NCBI RefSeq assembly: GCF_019669925.1
Contig: NZ_AP019779.1
Coordinates: 1,751,001-1,815,000, forward strand
Direction: 5' to 3'
DNA length: 64,000 nt
DNA from: Methanobrevibacter arboriphilus
GTDB lineage: Archaea; Methanobacteriota; Methanobacteria; Methanobacteriales; Methanobacteriaceae
In this document: positions 35,438 to 46,310 of the stretch, piece by piece
Numbering within the stretch: position 1 is the first letter of the stretch
Layout: every line of letters begins with the position of its first letter
Notes under the pieces: generated by a model
Told to the model about the DNA's origin: nothing
Database searches by the model: none
What the model saw: only the letters and a program-made list of their open reading frames with translations
Position numbers and translations under genes: made by a program

Positions 35438-37726
35438 ATGTATGTTGAAACATTTGAAAATATAAGTAAGGATGATGTTGGAATTGCTGGAGGAAAAGGG
35501 GCTAATTTAGGTGAATTAACCCAAGCAGGAATACCAGTGCCTCCGGGATTTGTAGTTACTGCAGAAACTTATAATAAATTTATGAATGATACTGGAATAT
35601 TTGATAATATCATGAATATATTAAGTGGAATTGATATTAATAATACTAAAGAACTTCAAAATTCTGCTGAAAAAATTAAAAAAATTATCATTGAAACTCA
35701 TATTCCTGAAGATATATCAGCACTTATTATTGAAGCTTATAATGCACTCTGCCAAAAAGTTGGAATTGAAGATGTTCTTGTAGCTATTAGGTCATCTGCA
35801 ACAGCTGAAGATTTGCCTGAAGCGTCATTTGCAGGACAGCAAGATACTTTTTTAAATATTTATGGTGCAGAATCTGTAATTGATTATGTTAGGAAGTGTT
35901 GGGCTTCTCTTTTTGAAGCTAGAGCAATATTTTATCGTGAAGAAAACAATTTTGAACATTCCAAAGTATATATTGCTGTAGTTGTTCAAGAAATGGTTGA
36001 GTCTGAAAAAGCAGGTGTAATGTTCACTGTTAATCCTTCTACTGGCGAAGATATAGCTCTTATTGAAGGTTCATGGGGACTTGGAGAAGCTGTTGTTTCT
36101 GGCTCTGTAACACCAGATACCTATTATGTTGATAAAAAATCTAATGAAATATTAAACTTTAGTATAGCTGATAAAAAGGTAATGTTTGAAAAATTACCTA
36201 GTGGAGAAACTAAACAAGTTGATGTTCCTGAAGAATTAAGAAATGAAAGAGTTTTATCAGAAGCAGAACTTATTGAATTAACAGAAATGGGTAAAAGAAT
36301 CCAAAATCATTATAATGCTCCTCAAGATACTGAATGGGCTTTCTATGATAACACTCTTTATATGTTACAATCTAGACCAATCACTACTTTAGATGAAAAT
36401 GGGTCTGAAGTTGGAGATAAAGGATCTGATATTGAAGATAGGGAAGTTATTGTAAGAGGTCTTGGTGCAAGTCCAGGTATGGCTTCTGGAACTGTAAAAA
36501 TCATTAAAAAGATTGATGAATTAGACAAAATTAAAGATGGGGATATAATGGTCACAACAATGACCACTCCTGACATGGTTCCTGCTATGAAAAGATCCAG
36601 TGGAATAATCACTGATGAAGGTGGAATAACTTGTCATGCAGCTATTATCTCTCGTGAACTTGGAATTCCTTGTGTTGTTGGAACTGGTAATGCTACTGAA
36701 GTTCTTAAAGAGAATAGTAAAGTAACTATTGATGGCAAAAAAGGTCTTGTTTTTGAAGGAGAATTCCATATAGCTGAGGAAAAAGTACAAGATGAATCTG
36801 CTGTTTCTCAAGTATCTGCTCCAATTATCACCGTCACTGAGGTTAAAGCTAATGTAAGCATGCCTGAAGCAGCTAAAAAAGCTTTTGCTACTGGTGCAGA
36901 TGGTGTTGGTCTTCTTAGAACTGAACACATGATGTTAACTTCTGGTGTTCATCCAAAAAAATTTATTCTTGATGGTAGAGAGGATGAACTTGTAAAAATA
37001 TTGATGGAGAATATCTTAAAAGTTGTTGATGTTTTCTATCCAAAACCTGTTTGGTATAGAACTTTAGATGCTCCTACTGATGAGTTCCAAACTCTTGATG
37101 GTGGAGAAGATGAACCTTATGAACATAATCCAATGCTCGGTTGGAGAGGTATCAGAAGAGAACTTGATGAACCAGAAATACTTAAAGCAGAATTTAAAGC
37201 TATTAAAAAGCTTCATGAGCAAGGTTATACTAATATTGGAATTATGATTCCATTATCACAAAGTCCAGATGAACTTATAAAAGCTAAACAAATAGCTGAA
37301 GAAGTAGGGCTTAGACCTCATAAAGATGTTGATTTTGGTATAATGGTAGAAACTCCTGCAGCTGCTTTAATCATTGAAGATTTTATTGATGTTGGAATTG
37401 ATTTTGCAAGCCTAGGAACAAATGATCTTACTCAATACACTCTTGCAGTTGATAGAAATAATGAGTTAGTGGCTAAAAATTATACTGAAGAGCATCCTGC
37501 AGTTTTAAAATTAATTGAGCGAACTATTAGAAAGTGTAATGAAGCTGGAGTCACATCAAGTATTTGTGGTCAAGCAGGCAGTAAGCCACATATCGTTGAA
37601 AAACTTGTTGAACTTGGAATATGTAGTGTTTCAGCTAACACTGATGCTGTTAGTGATGTAAGACATACTGTAGCTAGGTCTGAGCAAAAGTTAATTTTAG
37701 ATGCAGCAAGAAATCAAAAGAAATAA
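35438..37726 (+). CDS. ppsA: Phosphoenolpyruvate synthase
   Basis: This 762-aa protein has the three PEP synthase domains. The N-terminal ATP-grasp part begins VGIAGGKGANLGELTQAG and has VAIRSSATAEDLPEASFAGQ. The phosphohistidine domain has GGITCHAAIISRELGIPCVVG near residue 400. The C-terminal PEP-binding barrel contains GLLRTEHM, FASLGTNDLTQYTLAVDRN and the catalytic SSICGQAGS. The enzyme turns pyruvate and ATP into PEP for gluconeogenesis from CO2-fixed carbon. An ATG at 35429 is in frame but forms part of the ribosome site AAGGATGA for ATG 35438, so I chose 35438. A perfect palindrome overlaps the stop. Confidence 0.96.
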   Translation: MYVETFENISKDDVGIAGGKGANLGELTQAGIPVPPGFVVTAETYNKFMNDTGIFDNIMNILSGIDINNTKELQNSAEKIKKIIIETHIPEDISALIIEAYNALCQKVGIEDVLVAIRSSATAEDLPEASFAGQQDTFLNIYGAESVIDYVRKCWASLFEARAIFYREENNFEHSKVYIAVVVQEMVESEKAGVMFTVNPSTGEDIALIEGSWGLGEAVVSGSVTPDTYYVDKKSNEILNFSIADKKVMFEKLPSGETKQVDVPEELRNERVLSEAELIELTEMGKRIQNHYNAPQDTEWAFYDNTLYMLQSRPITTLDENGSEVGDKGSDIEDREVIVRGLGASPGMASGTVKIIKKIDELDKIKDGDIMVTTMTTPDMVPAMKRSSGIITDEGGITCHAAIISRELGIPCVVGTGNATEVLKENSKVTIDGKKGLVFEGEFHIAEEKVQDESAVSQVSAPIITVTEVKANVSMPEAAKKAFATGADGVGLLRTEHMMLTSGVHPKKFILDGREDELVKILMENILKVVDVFYPKPVWYRTLDAPTDEFQTLDGGEDEPYEHNPMLGWRGIRRELDEPEILKAEFKAIKKLHEQGYTNIGIMIPLSQSPDELIKAKQIAEEVGLRPHKDVDFGIMVETPAAALIIEDFIDVGIDFASLGTNDLTQYTLAVDRNNELVAKNYTEEHPAVLKLIERTIRKCNEAGVTSSICGQAGSKPHIVEKLVELGICSVSANTDAVSDVRHTVARSEQKLILDAARNQKK

Positions 37727-37762
37727 GATTTAATTAAATCTTATTGATTATCTTTTTATTAT
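37722..37762 (+). terminator. Terminator palindrome at the end of ppsA
   Basis: A perfect 24-bp palindrome spans 37722-37745, with arms AATAAGATTT and AAATCTTATT and a central AATT. It includes the TAA stop and is followed by a T-rich run (CTTTTTATTATTT). Confidence 0.6.
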
Positions 37763-37920
37763 TTATTTTTAATTTAATCTATAATTTTTATTTATTTTAT
37801 TAATTAGTTAATTAATCACATAATCATTCATTTATACAATCATTTAATTATTATCATGTTTATTATCATGTTCATTATTATGTTTATTATTTTAATGATT
37901 GATATCTAAAGGGTATTTCA

Positions 37921-39123
37921 ATGAATCAAGAACCATTAGAAAAAGAAAAAATATTAGAAGAATTGTCTAAACTCAAAAAACAAGATTTAGAATATTCTGA
38001 TGGAAGAATTTTAGGGTCAATGTGTACTCGTGCTGATCCTTTAGCTAAAGAAGTATTTTGTGATTTTTTAGATGCAAACCTTGGAGATCCTGGTCTTTTT
38101 AAAGGAACTCAAACTCTTGAAGATGAAGTTATTAAAGATATTGGATCCTTTCTTTCACTTGAAAAACCCTTTGGTAATGTTGTTACTGGGGGAACTGAAG
38201 CTAATTTAATGGCTATACGTGCTGCTCGTAATATGGCTAGAGAAGAGAAGGATATTGGAAATATTGATAGTGAAAATGGATATTCTATTCCTGAAATCAT
38301 TGTTCCTAAGTCTGCTCATTTTTCATTTAAAAAAGCTGCTGATTTACTTAATTTAAAACTTATTGAAGCAGATTTAGATGAAAATTATCGTGTTGATATT
38401 GAATCTGTTAAAAAAAACATTTCTGATAATACAATTGCTATTGTAGGAGTGGCTGGTACTACTGAACTTGGCATGATTGATCCAATTGAAGATTTATCGA
38501 AGTTAGCTCATGATAATGATATTTATTTTCATGTTGATGCTGCTTTTGGTGGGTTTTCTATTCCATTTTTAAAAGACTTTGGCTATGAAATGCCTGTTTT
38601 TGATTTTTCTCTTGAAGGGGTTTCTTCTATAACCGTTGATCCTCATAAGATGGGTCTTGCTCCTATTCCTTCTGGGGGTATAATTTTTAGAGAAAAAAAA
38701 TATTTAGATGTTATGGCGGTTAAATCTCCATATTTAACTTCTAAAGAACAATCAACCATTGTTGGAACTCGTTTAGGTGCTCCAGCTGCAGCTACTTGGG
38801 CAATTATGCAATATATGGGTAGAGAAGGCTATGCTAAAAATGCTAATGAATGTATGATTAATAGTGAGTTTTTAGCTGATGCTTTATTTAAAGAGGATTT
38901 TGAGTTAATAGTTGAACCTGAGTTAAATATTGTAGCTTTTACTCACCCAGAAATACCTACCGATGATTTAGCTAACATGTTAGAAGAAAAAGGATGGATG
39001 GTTTCAGTTTCATCTTATCCAAAAGCTATCCGAATTGTTCTAATGGGGCATATAAAATATACTCACTTAATCGATTTTTTAACTAGTATTCGTGAGATTA
39101 AAAGTAGCTTGAATATAAGATAA
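37921..39123 (+). CDS. mfnA: L-tyrosine decarboxylase (methanofuran biosynthesis)
   Basis: This 400-aa PLP enzyme matches archaeal MfnA. The substrate-binding start has [37 protein letters not shown] holds cofactor contacts, [14 protein letters not shown] holds the Asp that pairs with the pyridine nitrogen, and [19 protein letters not shown] contains the Schiff-base Lys. MfnA makes tyramine for methanofuran in methanogens; some relatives decarboxylate aspartate to beta-alanine for CoA. Length and motifs are complete. AAGGGTATTTC precedes the ATG. The fumarase-type gene follows after about 136 bases. Confidence 0.92.
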   Translation: MNQEPLEKEKILEELSKLKKQDLEYSDGRILGSMCTRADPLAKEVFCDFLDANLGDPGLFKGTQTLEDEVIKDIGSFLSLEKPFGNVVTGGTEANLMAIRAARNMAREEKDIGNIDSENGYSIPEIIVPKSAHFSFKKAADLLNLKLIEADLDENYRVDIESVKKNISDNTIAIVGVAGTTELGMIDPIEDLSKLAHDNDIYFHVDAAFGGFSIPFLKDFGYEMPVFDFSLEGVSSITVDPHKMGLAPIPSGGIIFREKKYLDVMAVKSPYLTSKEQSTIVGTRLGAPAAATWAIMQYMGREGYAKNANECMINSEFLADALFKEDFELIVEPELNIVAFTHPEIPTDDLANMLEEKGWMVSVSSYPKAIRIVLMGHIKYTHLIDFLTSIREIKSSLNIR

Positions 39124-39259
39124 TAATATCTATATAACTTTCATTTAAATTAGTTTATCTTTGATTATTTCATAGGATTTTGAGAGCTGATTTTTAATTT
39201 TTTATTATTAATCTTGATTATAATTATTAATGTTGGTTATAAAATTTTTAATGATAATT

Positions 39260-39781
39260 ATGAAAGATATAAAAAAAATAAGAACTCCTATTTCTATTAA
39301 AGATATAGATGATTTAAGAGTAGGGGATAAATTACTTATTTCAGGAAACATCTTTACAGGTAGAGATGCAGTATTACCTAAGTTAAAAAGAAAAATAATT
39401 GAAAATAAAGATAAACCCAAAGATAAAATTCTTGTTAATTTAGAGGGTAGTGTTATAATGCACACTGCTGTTAGTGACGCTGGTATAGCTCCTACTACTA
39501 GTAATAAAGATGAAATTGAATCATCAATACATTTATTATCAGAAGCAGGGGTTAGAATTCACATTGGAAAAGGTTCTCTAAGTGAAAAAACTGTAAAGTC
39601 TCTTAAAAATCAAAAATCCATTTTTGTAGTCACTCCTCCAATAGCAGCTCTTTTAACTGATTCTGTCAAATCAAAACAGATCGTTGATTATGAATATGAG
39701 GGTATTGAAGCATTTTTTAAGTTAAAAGTAGAAAACATTCCAGGAATAGTGGCTATTGCTCATGGGAAGTCTATTTATTAG
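39260..39781 (+). CDS. Fumarate hydratase beta subunit (class I, C-terminal type)
   Basis: This 173-aa protein is the small subunit of the two-subunit Fe-S fumarase: IRTPISIKDIDDLRVGDKLL, then SGNIFTGRDAVLPKL, NLEGSVIMHTAVSDAGIAPT, and IHIGKGSLSEKTVKSLK. With the alpha subunit (not in the window) it interconverts fumarate and malate in the incomplete reductive TCA path. Frames from ATG 39230 and 39251 would add residues with a hydrophobic bias unlike the family; ATG 39260 gives MKDIKKIRTP and has a TGAT ribosome element just upstream, so I chose it. A related tartrate dehydratase subunit is the alternative. Confidence 0.88.
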   Translation: MKDIKKIRTPISIKDIDDLRVGDKLLISGNIFTGRDAVLPKLKRKIIENKDKPKDKILVNLEGSVIMHTAVSDAGIAPTTSNKDEIESSIHLLSEAGVRIHIGKGSLSEKTVKSLKNQKSIFVVTPPIAALLTDSVKSKQIVDYEYEGIEAFFKLKVENIPGIVAIAHGKSIY

Positions 39782-39940
39782 TTATTTTATTTATTAATAT
39801 AGTTATTCTAATTATAATTATTCTAATCATAATTATTTTAATTATAATTTTTTAATTATCAAATTAATTATAACTATTTTATTTATTAATTTTATTTATT
39901 AATTTTTTTATTAATTTTTTTTATATAGTTTATACTTATT

Positions 39941-40501
39941 CTAGTTATCAATCATATTTTCTTTCTTTTTTTCTTCATTGATGTTTACTCTTTTACCTTC
40001 AGAAGTTGGGATTACTTCAAAGATAGCATCATCAAAATCGAGATTGAATTCTTTTCCATCCATTAACATGTGTTGGAAGACAGCTAGTGAAGAAACTTCA
40101 GAGTGTGGTTGTTTTGTTACAGAAACATTATAATCTGATTTTTTATAGACCTTGGTTGGTACTCTTGATCCTCCAACAACAATTAACTTATCTTTTGAAG
40201 ATTCTCTTATTTCGCCTATAACATCTTGAACTTGAGATCCATACATTGTAAGATGAATTACTTCTCCACCATTATTTTGCCACTCTTCTATGAGATTCAT
40301 ATAATTTTTTTTATATTTGATCTCAAAATTTCCTCCCCATCGTTTTACAACATCTTCAACATTTTTCATAAGCTTTTCGTCTTCTTCTCCACCTAAATAT
40401 ATTTTTGATGCTCCAAAAGCTCTTGATGTTAGACAGACGTGGGTGGTTATTCTAGCATCTCTTTTTGATCTATGATCTAATCTTAAAACATTAATATTCA
40501 T
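39941..40501 (-). CDS. tRNA (cytidine(56)-2'-O)-methyltransferase aTrm56
   Basis: This 186-aa protein fits aTrm56, the archaeal SPOUT enzyme that methylates the 2'-O of C56 in the tRNA T-loop. The start NVLRLDHRSKRDARITTHVC is diagnostic, followed by TSRAFGASKIYLGG, HLTMYGSQVQDVI and the knot region VVGGSRVPTKVYKKSDYNVS with KQPHSEVSSLAVFQ. The C-terminal Lys/Glu tail is extra. GTG at 40510 is in frame, but GTGAT is the ribosome site for ATG 40501. Confidence 0.95.
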   Translation of the reverse strand: MNINVLRLDHRSKRDARITTHVCLTSRAFGASKIYLGGEEDEKLMKNVEDVVKRWGGNFEIKYKKNYMNLIEEWQNNGGEVIHLTMYGSQVQDVIGEIRESSKDKLIVVGGSRVPTKVYKKSDYNVSVTKQPHSEVSSLAVFQHMLMDGKEFNLDFDDAIFEVIPTSEGKRVNINEEKKKENMIDN

Positions 40502-40751
40502 TATTATCACAATTTATTTATTAAATATGATTTATTATATTCTTATTCTAATATATCCTTTTCAATGTAATATTTATAATTAATTTACTGTAATTATTTA
40601 TAATTGGTTTACTTTAATTATTTTATAGTTATTTTAGTGTAATTATTTAAATTGATTTACTTTAATTATATTATGTTTATTTGAGTCTGATTATTTTATA
40701 TTTGTTTTATTATTTACTAAATCTATTATTTTATATAAGTTTGAGGTAATT

Positions 40752-41561
40752 TTAAAATATTCTTATTTGAGGTAATAATATTATTATCAACATAAATAAA
40801 AGCGAAAATAATCTACCAATCTCATTTGAGGCACCTAAAACATCACCAGTAGCTATTTTGAAGTTTTTCTTTCCAATTAAACTAATTAATGCTCCTCCAA
40901 ATGCTCCTCCAACAACTCCAAATGCCCCTATAATTCCTCCAAAGAAATAACCGATAGCTAATGTTATAATTAGTGTAGCTATAAATTTTGGTATTGTCAT
41001 TGATTTTATAAAGTACCTTCCAGTTCCATCATTTCCTGGCTTTGAAGAAATTGCACAGCTAACTAAACCAACTTTCGCTGACATTTCACATATTAAGATT
41101 GATGATATAAAACCTATTAAAAGTATAGAATTTAAAAAAGCAATTGTTAAAATCCCAACAATGAAAAATAAAGCTATTCCTCCAGTTCCAATCATAGAAT
41201 CTCTCATTACAGATATTTTTTTTTCAGGAGTACCATGCACCATTAAAGCATCTCCAATATCTATAAGTCCATCAAGGTGATGAAAACCATTAAACCATAT
41301 TAAAAAACTATAAATGATGACAGAAATAACGAAAATAGGGAAATTCAGTATATTTAAAAATAGTCCAATTATTAAAGCGAAAAAACCAACTAAAGTACTT
41401 ATCATTGGCCAAAACCAAGTCATTTTAGCCATCTCTTCAATACTTGTGTATATATTTATTGGTAAAATTGTTGAAAATGTTAAAAGACCTGCTATGGATC
41501 TTATTTTTGATGATTTTTCACTACTGAAATAATCATCTTTTTGTTTGTCTTTCTCTGTCAT
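40752..41561 (-). CDS. cobS: Cobalamin synthase (adenosylcobinamide-GDP ribazoletransferase)
   Basis: This 269-aa protein has about six membrane segments. IAGLLTFSTILPINI near residue 23 and WFNGFHHLDGLIDIGDALM near 90, with the conserved His-Asp pair, are CobS signatures, followed by MRDSMIGTGGIALFF and SSKPGNDGTGRYF. CobS joins adenosylcobinamide-GDP with alpha-ribazole (phosphate), the last main step of cobamide assembly, at the membrane. A CobZ-like gene is 293 bases upstream on the same strand, and a CobY-like gene stands at 4842. AAGGAATTTAA precedes the ATG. Confidence 0.94.
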   Translation of the reverse strand: MTEKDKQKDDYFSSEKSSKIRSIAGLLTFSTILPINIYTSIEEMAKMTWFWPMISTLVGFFALIIGLFLNILNFPIFVISVIIYSFLIWFNGFHHLDGLIDIGDALMVHGTPEKKISVMRDSMIGTGGIALFFIVGILTIAFLNSILLIGFISSILICEMSAKVGLVSCAISSKPGNDGTGRYFIKSMTIPKFIATLIITLAIGYFFGGIIGAFGVVGGAFGGALISLIGKKNFKIATGDVLGASNEIGRLFSLLFMLIIILLPQIRIF

Positions 41562-41854
41562 TTAAATTCCTTTTTAAACTTTTTAATAAATCTTTTAATA
41601 AATCTCTTAACTTTTTAATAGATTTTTTAATAGATTTTTTAGTAGTATTTTAGTAATATCTTATTAGTAATTTTAATAATAATATTAGTAATAGTCTTAG
41701 TAATAATTTTAGTAATATTTTCAATAATACTTCCAATAATAATTTTAATAATACTTTTAATAATATTTTTAATATATTTGTTTATTTTTTATATAATATT
41801 ATTTTTTAACTTTTCTTTTTAGATTTTCTTTTTTAAAATTTTTAGTTTTTTAGT
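41562..41854. repeat. Degenerate TTTTAATAATA repeat spacer
   Basis: Nearly the whole spacer between the CobZ-like gene and cobS consists of imperfect 12-15 base repeats of the kind TAATATTTTTAATAATA and TTTTTAATAGA. No terminator or promoter can be singled out. Confidence 0.5.
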
Positions 41855-43144
41855 TTAATATTCTTCTTCAAACATTTTAGACATACAACCTGCTATAAGC
41901 CCAGCAAATATATCATCTACCATTGGACCTAATTTAGATAATATTCCAGGTTTTTTTTCATCATAACGTTTGAAGTTAAATGTAGCTTTTGTTCCAGCTA
42001 TTTGATTAGATATAGCTATTCCTAAAACTTCATCACTATATAAATAAGCAGGATCATCACTAACATCGACTTCTCTAACTCTATTGGCCTTAAAATCTTC
42101 TTCACATCTGATAGCTGACATTAAAAGAGCAATAACATTTATATCTTCGAGTGCTTTTAATATTTGATTTTTTAATCTCAGCCTTAATTCTTTTATTTTT
42201 TCTGGAGTTTCATCAATACCAACACATAGCTCCATTCCAGCATCTACAAGTAAATCAATAGTAATTCCTTCAGCTAATATATAATCAAGTATTCCAAAAG
42301 ATAGTTCCATCTTGTCCAATGATTTACTGCAACTTTTAACCATTGTTCTTACTACTTCTTTTTCAATAGTTTCTATATTTTTATTACTATGTATATTAAT
42401 TAATTCCATTAAATTTTGTTCTTTTCCTTCATCAAATCCACTTGGTGATTTACAAGCTAAAATTATAGATTCATTATTATTTAAAGCATCATGTATATGT
42501 TCTGGTAGCCTTAAATAGTCAAAATATTTAATCTTTGTTTCAATTGCTATTTTATATAATCTTATAAGTTCCCTCATAGTTAAAATTTCATCTATATATA
42601 TTATCTGGTTTAAATTTAATTCAAGAGAATTTGAATCTCTTTTAACTTTAGCTATTTTTAGATAATCAGTTAACTTTATAAGATTAAGATTGTTATTCAT
42701 AAAATTTATAATTGTTAAACTATCTGAATTTTCTAAAAAATAATTTATATTGTTGTTAGAGTTAATTTCAGAATTTTTATTATTTTCATTTTCAATATTA
42801 ATATTTTTAAGGTTTGATTGATTAACAGGAAATTGTTGAGCAATATAGCTATTATACTCATTATAACTATTAAAATTACTTTTAATCTTTTTTTCTTTTT
42901 CAAAATGTTTAAGAGATGTTTTAAAATTGTTTTCTACATTATAATTAGTTGATAATATGATTATATTTTCTACAATATCAATTCCATTATTTATTTGGTT
43001 TTCAACATCGAAACCATCACAAAATGTTAGAAAATAATTTGGATTTTCCATATAAAAATAATCATAGTCACTATGGAGTTTTATATTATCAAAGATTTTC
43101 TTAGTTCTTTTTTTAGTCTTAAATTTGTTTTTTCTATTTTTCAT
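41855..43144 (-). CDS. CobZ/PgpA-like phosphatase with long N-terminal extension
   Basis: This 429-aa protein ends in a PgpA/CobZ-like domain: [20 protein letters not shown]-type helices (about 275-295) and [20 protein letters not shown] followed by [14 protein letters not shown] near the C-terminus, where the Asp pair marks the PgpA family. In methanogens CobZ removes the phosphate from alpha-ribazole phosphate, and the cobS neighbour supports that role; phosphatidylglycerophosphatase is the alternative. The first 150 residues are poorly conserved and Asn-rich, and do not look like the CbiZ half of the CbiS fusion. GTG at 43153 is in frame, but GAGTGAT is a ribosome site for ATG 43144. Confidence 0.6.
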   Translation of the reverse strand: MKNRKNKFKTKKRTKKIFDNIKLHSDYDYFYMENPNYFLTFCDGFDVENQINNGIDIVENIIILSTNYNVENNFKTSLKHFEKEKKIKSNFNSYNEYNSYIAQQFPVNQSNLKNINIENENNKNSEINSNNNINYFLENSDSLTIINFMNNNLNLIKLTDYLKIAKVKRDSNSLELNLNQIIYIDEILTMRELIRLYKIAIETKIKYFDYLRLPEHIHDALNNNESIILACKSPSGFDEGKEQNLMELINIHSNKNIETIEKEVVRTMVKSCSKSLDKMELSFGILDYILAEGITIDLLVDAGMELCVGIDETPEKIKELRLRLKNQILKALEDINVIALLMSAIRCEEDFKANRVREVDVSDDPAYLYSDEVLGIAISNQIAGTKATFNFKRYDEKKPGILSKLGPMVDDIFAGLIAGCMSKMFEEEY

Positions 43145-43153
43145 GATAATCAC

Positions 43154-43578
43154 TCATAGGGCTATAAACTGTTAAATTCAGAAATTTATTAATTTATTCT
43201 TTAGATAATCTTATATATGTCTTTATAAATTCTAATTTCACTTATTGTTATAATATTATAAAAATTAATCATGTTTTAGATAATATAAGTATTAATCATG
43301 TTTTAAATTCTCATTTATTAATAAATTTTTATCTATTAAAATTTTATTTATTAAATTCTCATTTATTAAATTTTTAATTATTATATTTTTATATTATATT
43401 TTTATTTATTATAAGATTCCATTATTTTATATTAAATTATTTCAATTATATTAAAATATTTCAATAATATTATTTATATTGTTTAACATATTTAATTTAA
43501 AGTTTTAAAAATTTTGTTTATTATAATAAATAAAATTAATGTCTAAATTATTTATGATATTTTTTGGAAAGGGAGATC
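43154..43578. other. AT-rich divergent spacer
   Basis: Repeated TTCTCATTTATTAA-like units lie at about 43309-43376. GGGAGATC (about 43571-43578) is the ribosome site of larC. No other structure is visible. Confidence 0.4.
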
Positions 43579-44847
43579 ATGGTACTAATAATAGATCCTC
43601 AAAATGCAGGAATAGCTGGGAATATGATTGGAGGAGCATTCATTGATTTAGGTTGTAATCCCCAAGAGATGAAGCTAGTTATGGAATATATGGCTAATGA
43701 TTTTGGTGGAGTTAATGTTAAGGTAAATAATGTTAATAAAGCAGGAATCGAATCTATTTTTTTAGAAGTTGAAACTATTGATAATAATAATCATAATAAT
43801 CATTCTATTTCTTATAAAGAGCTTTTATCTAAAATAAACCATATTGAAGAGATTGAACTTCAAAAAAAGAATAGTATTTTTGGAAAGGAGCTGATAAAAG
43901 ATATTTTCAATATTTCAAGAAAAGTTTTTAAAAGGATCGCTTTATCTGAGGCAAAAATTCATGGAAAATCTTTGGAAGATGTTAATTTTCATGAAGTTGG
44001 TGCTGCTGATGCAGTTGCTGACATTTTTGGTTCTGTTTTTGGTTTTTGTAAACTTGGATTCAACAATAAAAAAGAAAAGGTTATTGGATTGCCAATTGCT
44101 GTTGGTGGGGGTTCAGTTAAATCAGTTCATGGTATGATTCCTGTTCCAGCACCAGTTACTCTTGAAATTATTAGTGAGAGAAATATTTCTTCATTTGGAG
44201 GGCCAGTTAATACTGAAATAGCTACTCCAACAGGGGTTGCATTATATGCTGAGCTTTGTGATGAATTTATGGATTTTCAACCTTTTGTAAAAGTTGATAA
44301 AATTGCTTATGGAGCTGGAAAAAAAGATTTTGATTTTCCTAATGTTTTAAGGATTATTAGAGCTAAATCAAATATAAAATCTCAAGATATTGATGTTATA
44401 GAAACTAATGTGGATCATTTATCTGGTGAAAGCATAGGTTATCTTTTTGATAAATTAATGAAAGAGGGTGCTCGTGATGTTTTGGTTATACCTGTTATAA
44501 TGAAGAAAAATCGACCAGGAAATATCATTAAGGTAATTTCAAGAAAAGAAGATACTGATAGATTAGTTTCTATTATATTTAAAGAAACTGGTACATTGGG
44601 AATAAGAGTTTCTCAAAATTTTCATAGGGGAATAGCTAATAGGGAGTTTATATCTCTAGATATAAATATTGAAGGTGAAATTGAATCTATTAAATTTAAA
44701 ATAGGTTATATTGATGGAGAAATTATATCTTCAAGACCTGAATATGAAGATATAAGAAAAATTGCTATTAAAAGAAACATTCCTTTGAATGAAGTTTTAA
44801 ATCTAGCTAATTTTGAAATTAATCAGTATATATCTAATTTAAGATAA
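43579..44847 (+). CDS. LarC-family nickel-pincer cofactor protein
   Basis: This 422-aa protein matches LarC: VLIIDPQNAGIAGNMIGGAF at the start, then VNFHEVGAADAVADIFGSVF near residue 140, PVPAPVTLEIISER, GGPVNTEIATPTGVAL and YGAGKKDFDFPNVLRI. In bacteria LarC inserts nickel into the pincer nucleotide of lactate racemase. In methanogens lacking LarA the client is not known. An Asn/His-rich stretch (residues about 73-82) is a local low-complexity insert. A TTG at 43564 is in frame, but GGGAGATC lies next to ATG 43579. CooC and CooT in the same window make nickel handling a shared theme. Confidence 0.85.
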   Translation: MVLIIDPQNAGIAGNMIGGAFIDLGCNPQEMKLVMEYMANDFGGVNVKVNNVNKAGIESIFLEVETIDNNNHNNHSISYKELLSKINHIEEIELQKKNSIFGKELIKDIFNISRKVFKRIALSEAKIHGKSLEDVNFHEVGAADAVADIFGSVFGFCKLGFNNKKEKVIGLPIAVGGGSVKSVHGMIPVPAPVTLEIISERNISSFGGPVNTEIATPTGVALYAELCDEFMDFQPFVKVDKIAYGAGKKDFDFPNVLRIIRAKSNIKSQDIDVIETNVDHLSGESIGYLFDKLMKEGARDVLVIPVIMKKNRPGNIIKVISRKEDTDRLVSIIFKETGTLGIRVSQNFHRGIANREFISLDINIEGEIESIKFKIGYIDGEIISSRPEYEDIRKIAIKRNIPLNEVLNLANFEINQYISNLR

Positions 44848-44983
44848 AATACATCATTATATTGAAGTATTTATTATGATAATAAAGTATTTTTTAAAGA
44901 TAATAAATTATTTTTTATAAATAAGGAATCATCCTTATTGATACTAAAGTATTTTTTATGAGTAATAGGTATTATTTATAATA

Positions 44984-45274
44984 ATGGTGTATTTTTTTAG
45001 TGATAATGAGATGTTTATTATGGATTTTTCTAATAATATTGCTTTTCAAAGAGTTTATTATGATAGTATTTCTAAAACATTATTTGTCATTTTTAGAAAT
45101 GGACATGGTACTAAATATGCACATCAAAATGTCCCTAATGAGATATTTCAAGGTTTTAAAGAGTCAAATTTTTCTAATAAGTTCTATTATCAAAATATCA
45201 AGTATAAATATCCTTATAAAATAGATTTTTTAACTGATGAAGATCATGAATATCTTAATTTTCATGATTATTAA
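44984..45274 (+). CDS. KTSC-domain small protein
   Basis: This 96-aa protein fits the KTSC domain: IAFQRVYYDSISKTLFVIFR, then HGTKYAHQNVPNEIFQGFKE, then FSNKFYYQNIKYKYPYK. The family is named for a C-terminal Lys-Thr-Ser-Cys motif; the matching place here reads SNFSNKF, so the name-giving residues are not kept. Function is unknown. No ribosome site stands before ATG 44984; a later in-frame ATG at 45011 or 45020 could also be the start. Confidence 0.65.
   Translation: MVYFFSDNEMFIMDFSNNIAFQRVYYDSISKTLFVIFRNGHGTKYAHQNVPNEIFQGFKESNFSNKFYYQNIKYKYPYKIDFLTDEDHEYLNFHDY

Positions 45275-46310
<1,036 letters not shown>

Noticed and set aside
39208-39465. 85-residue minus-strand hydrophobic frame over the fumarase gene
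   Set aside because: Antisense shadow of a clear fumarase beta subunit; composition follows from the opposite strand.
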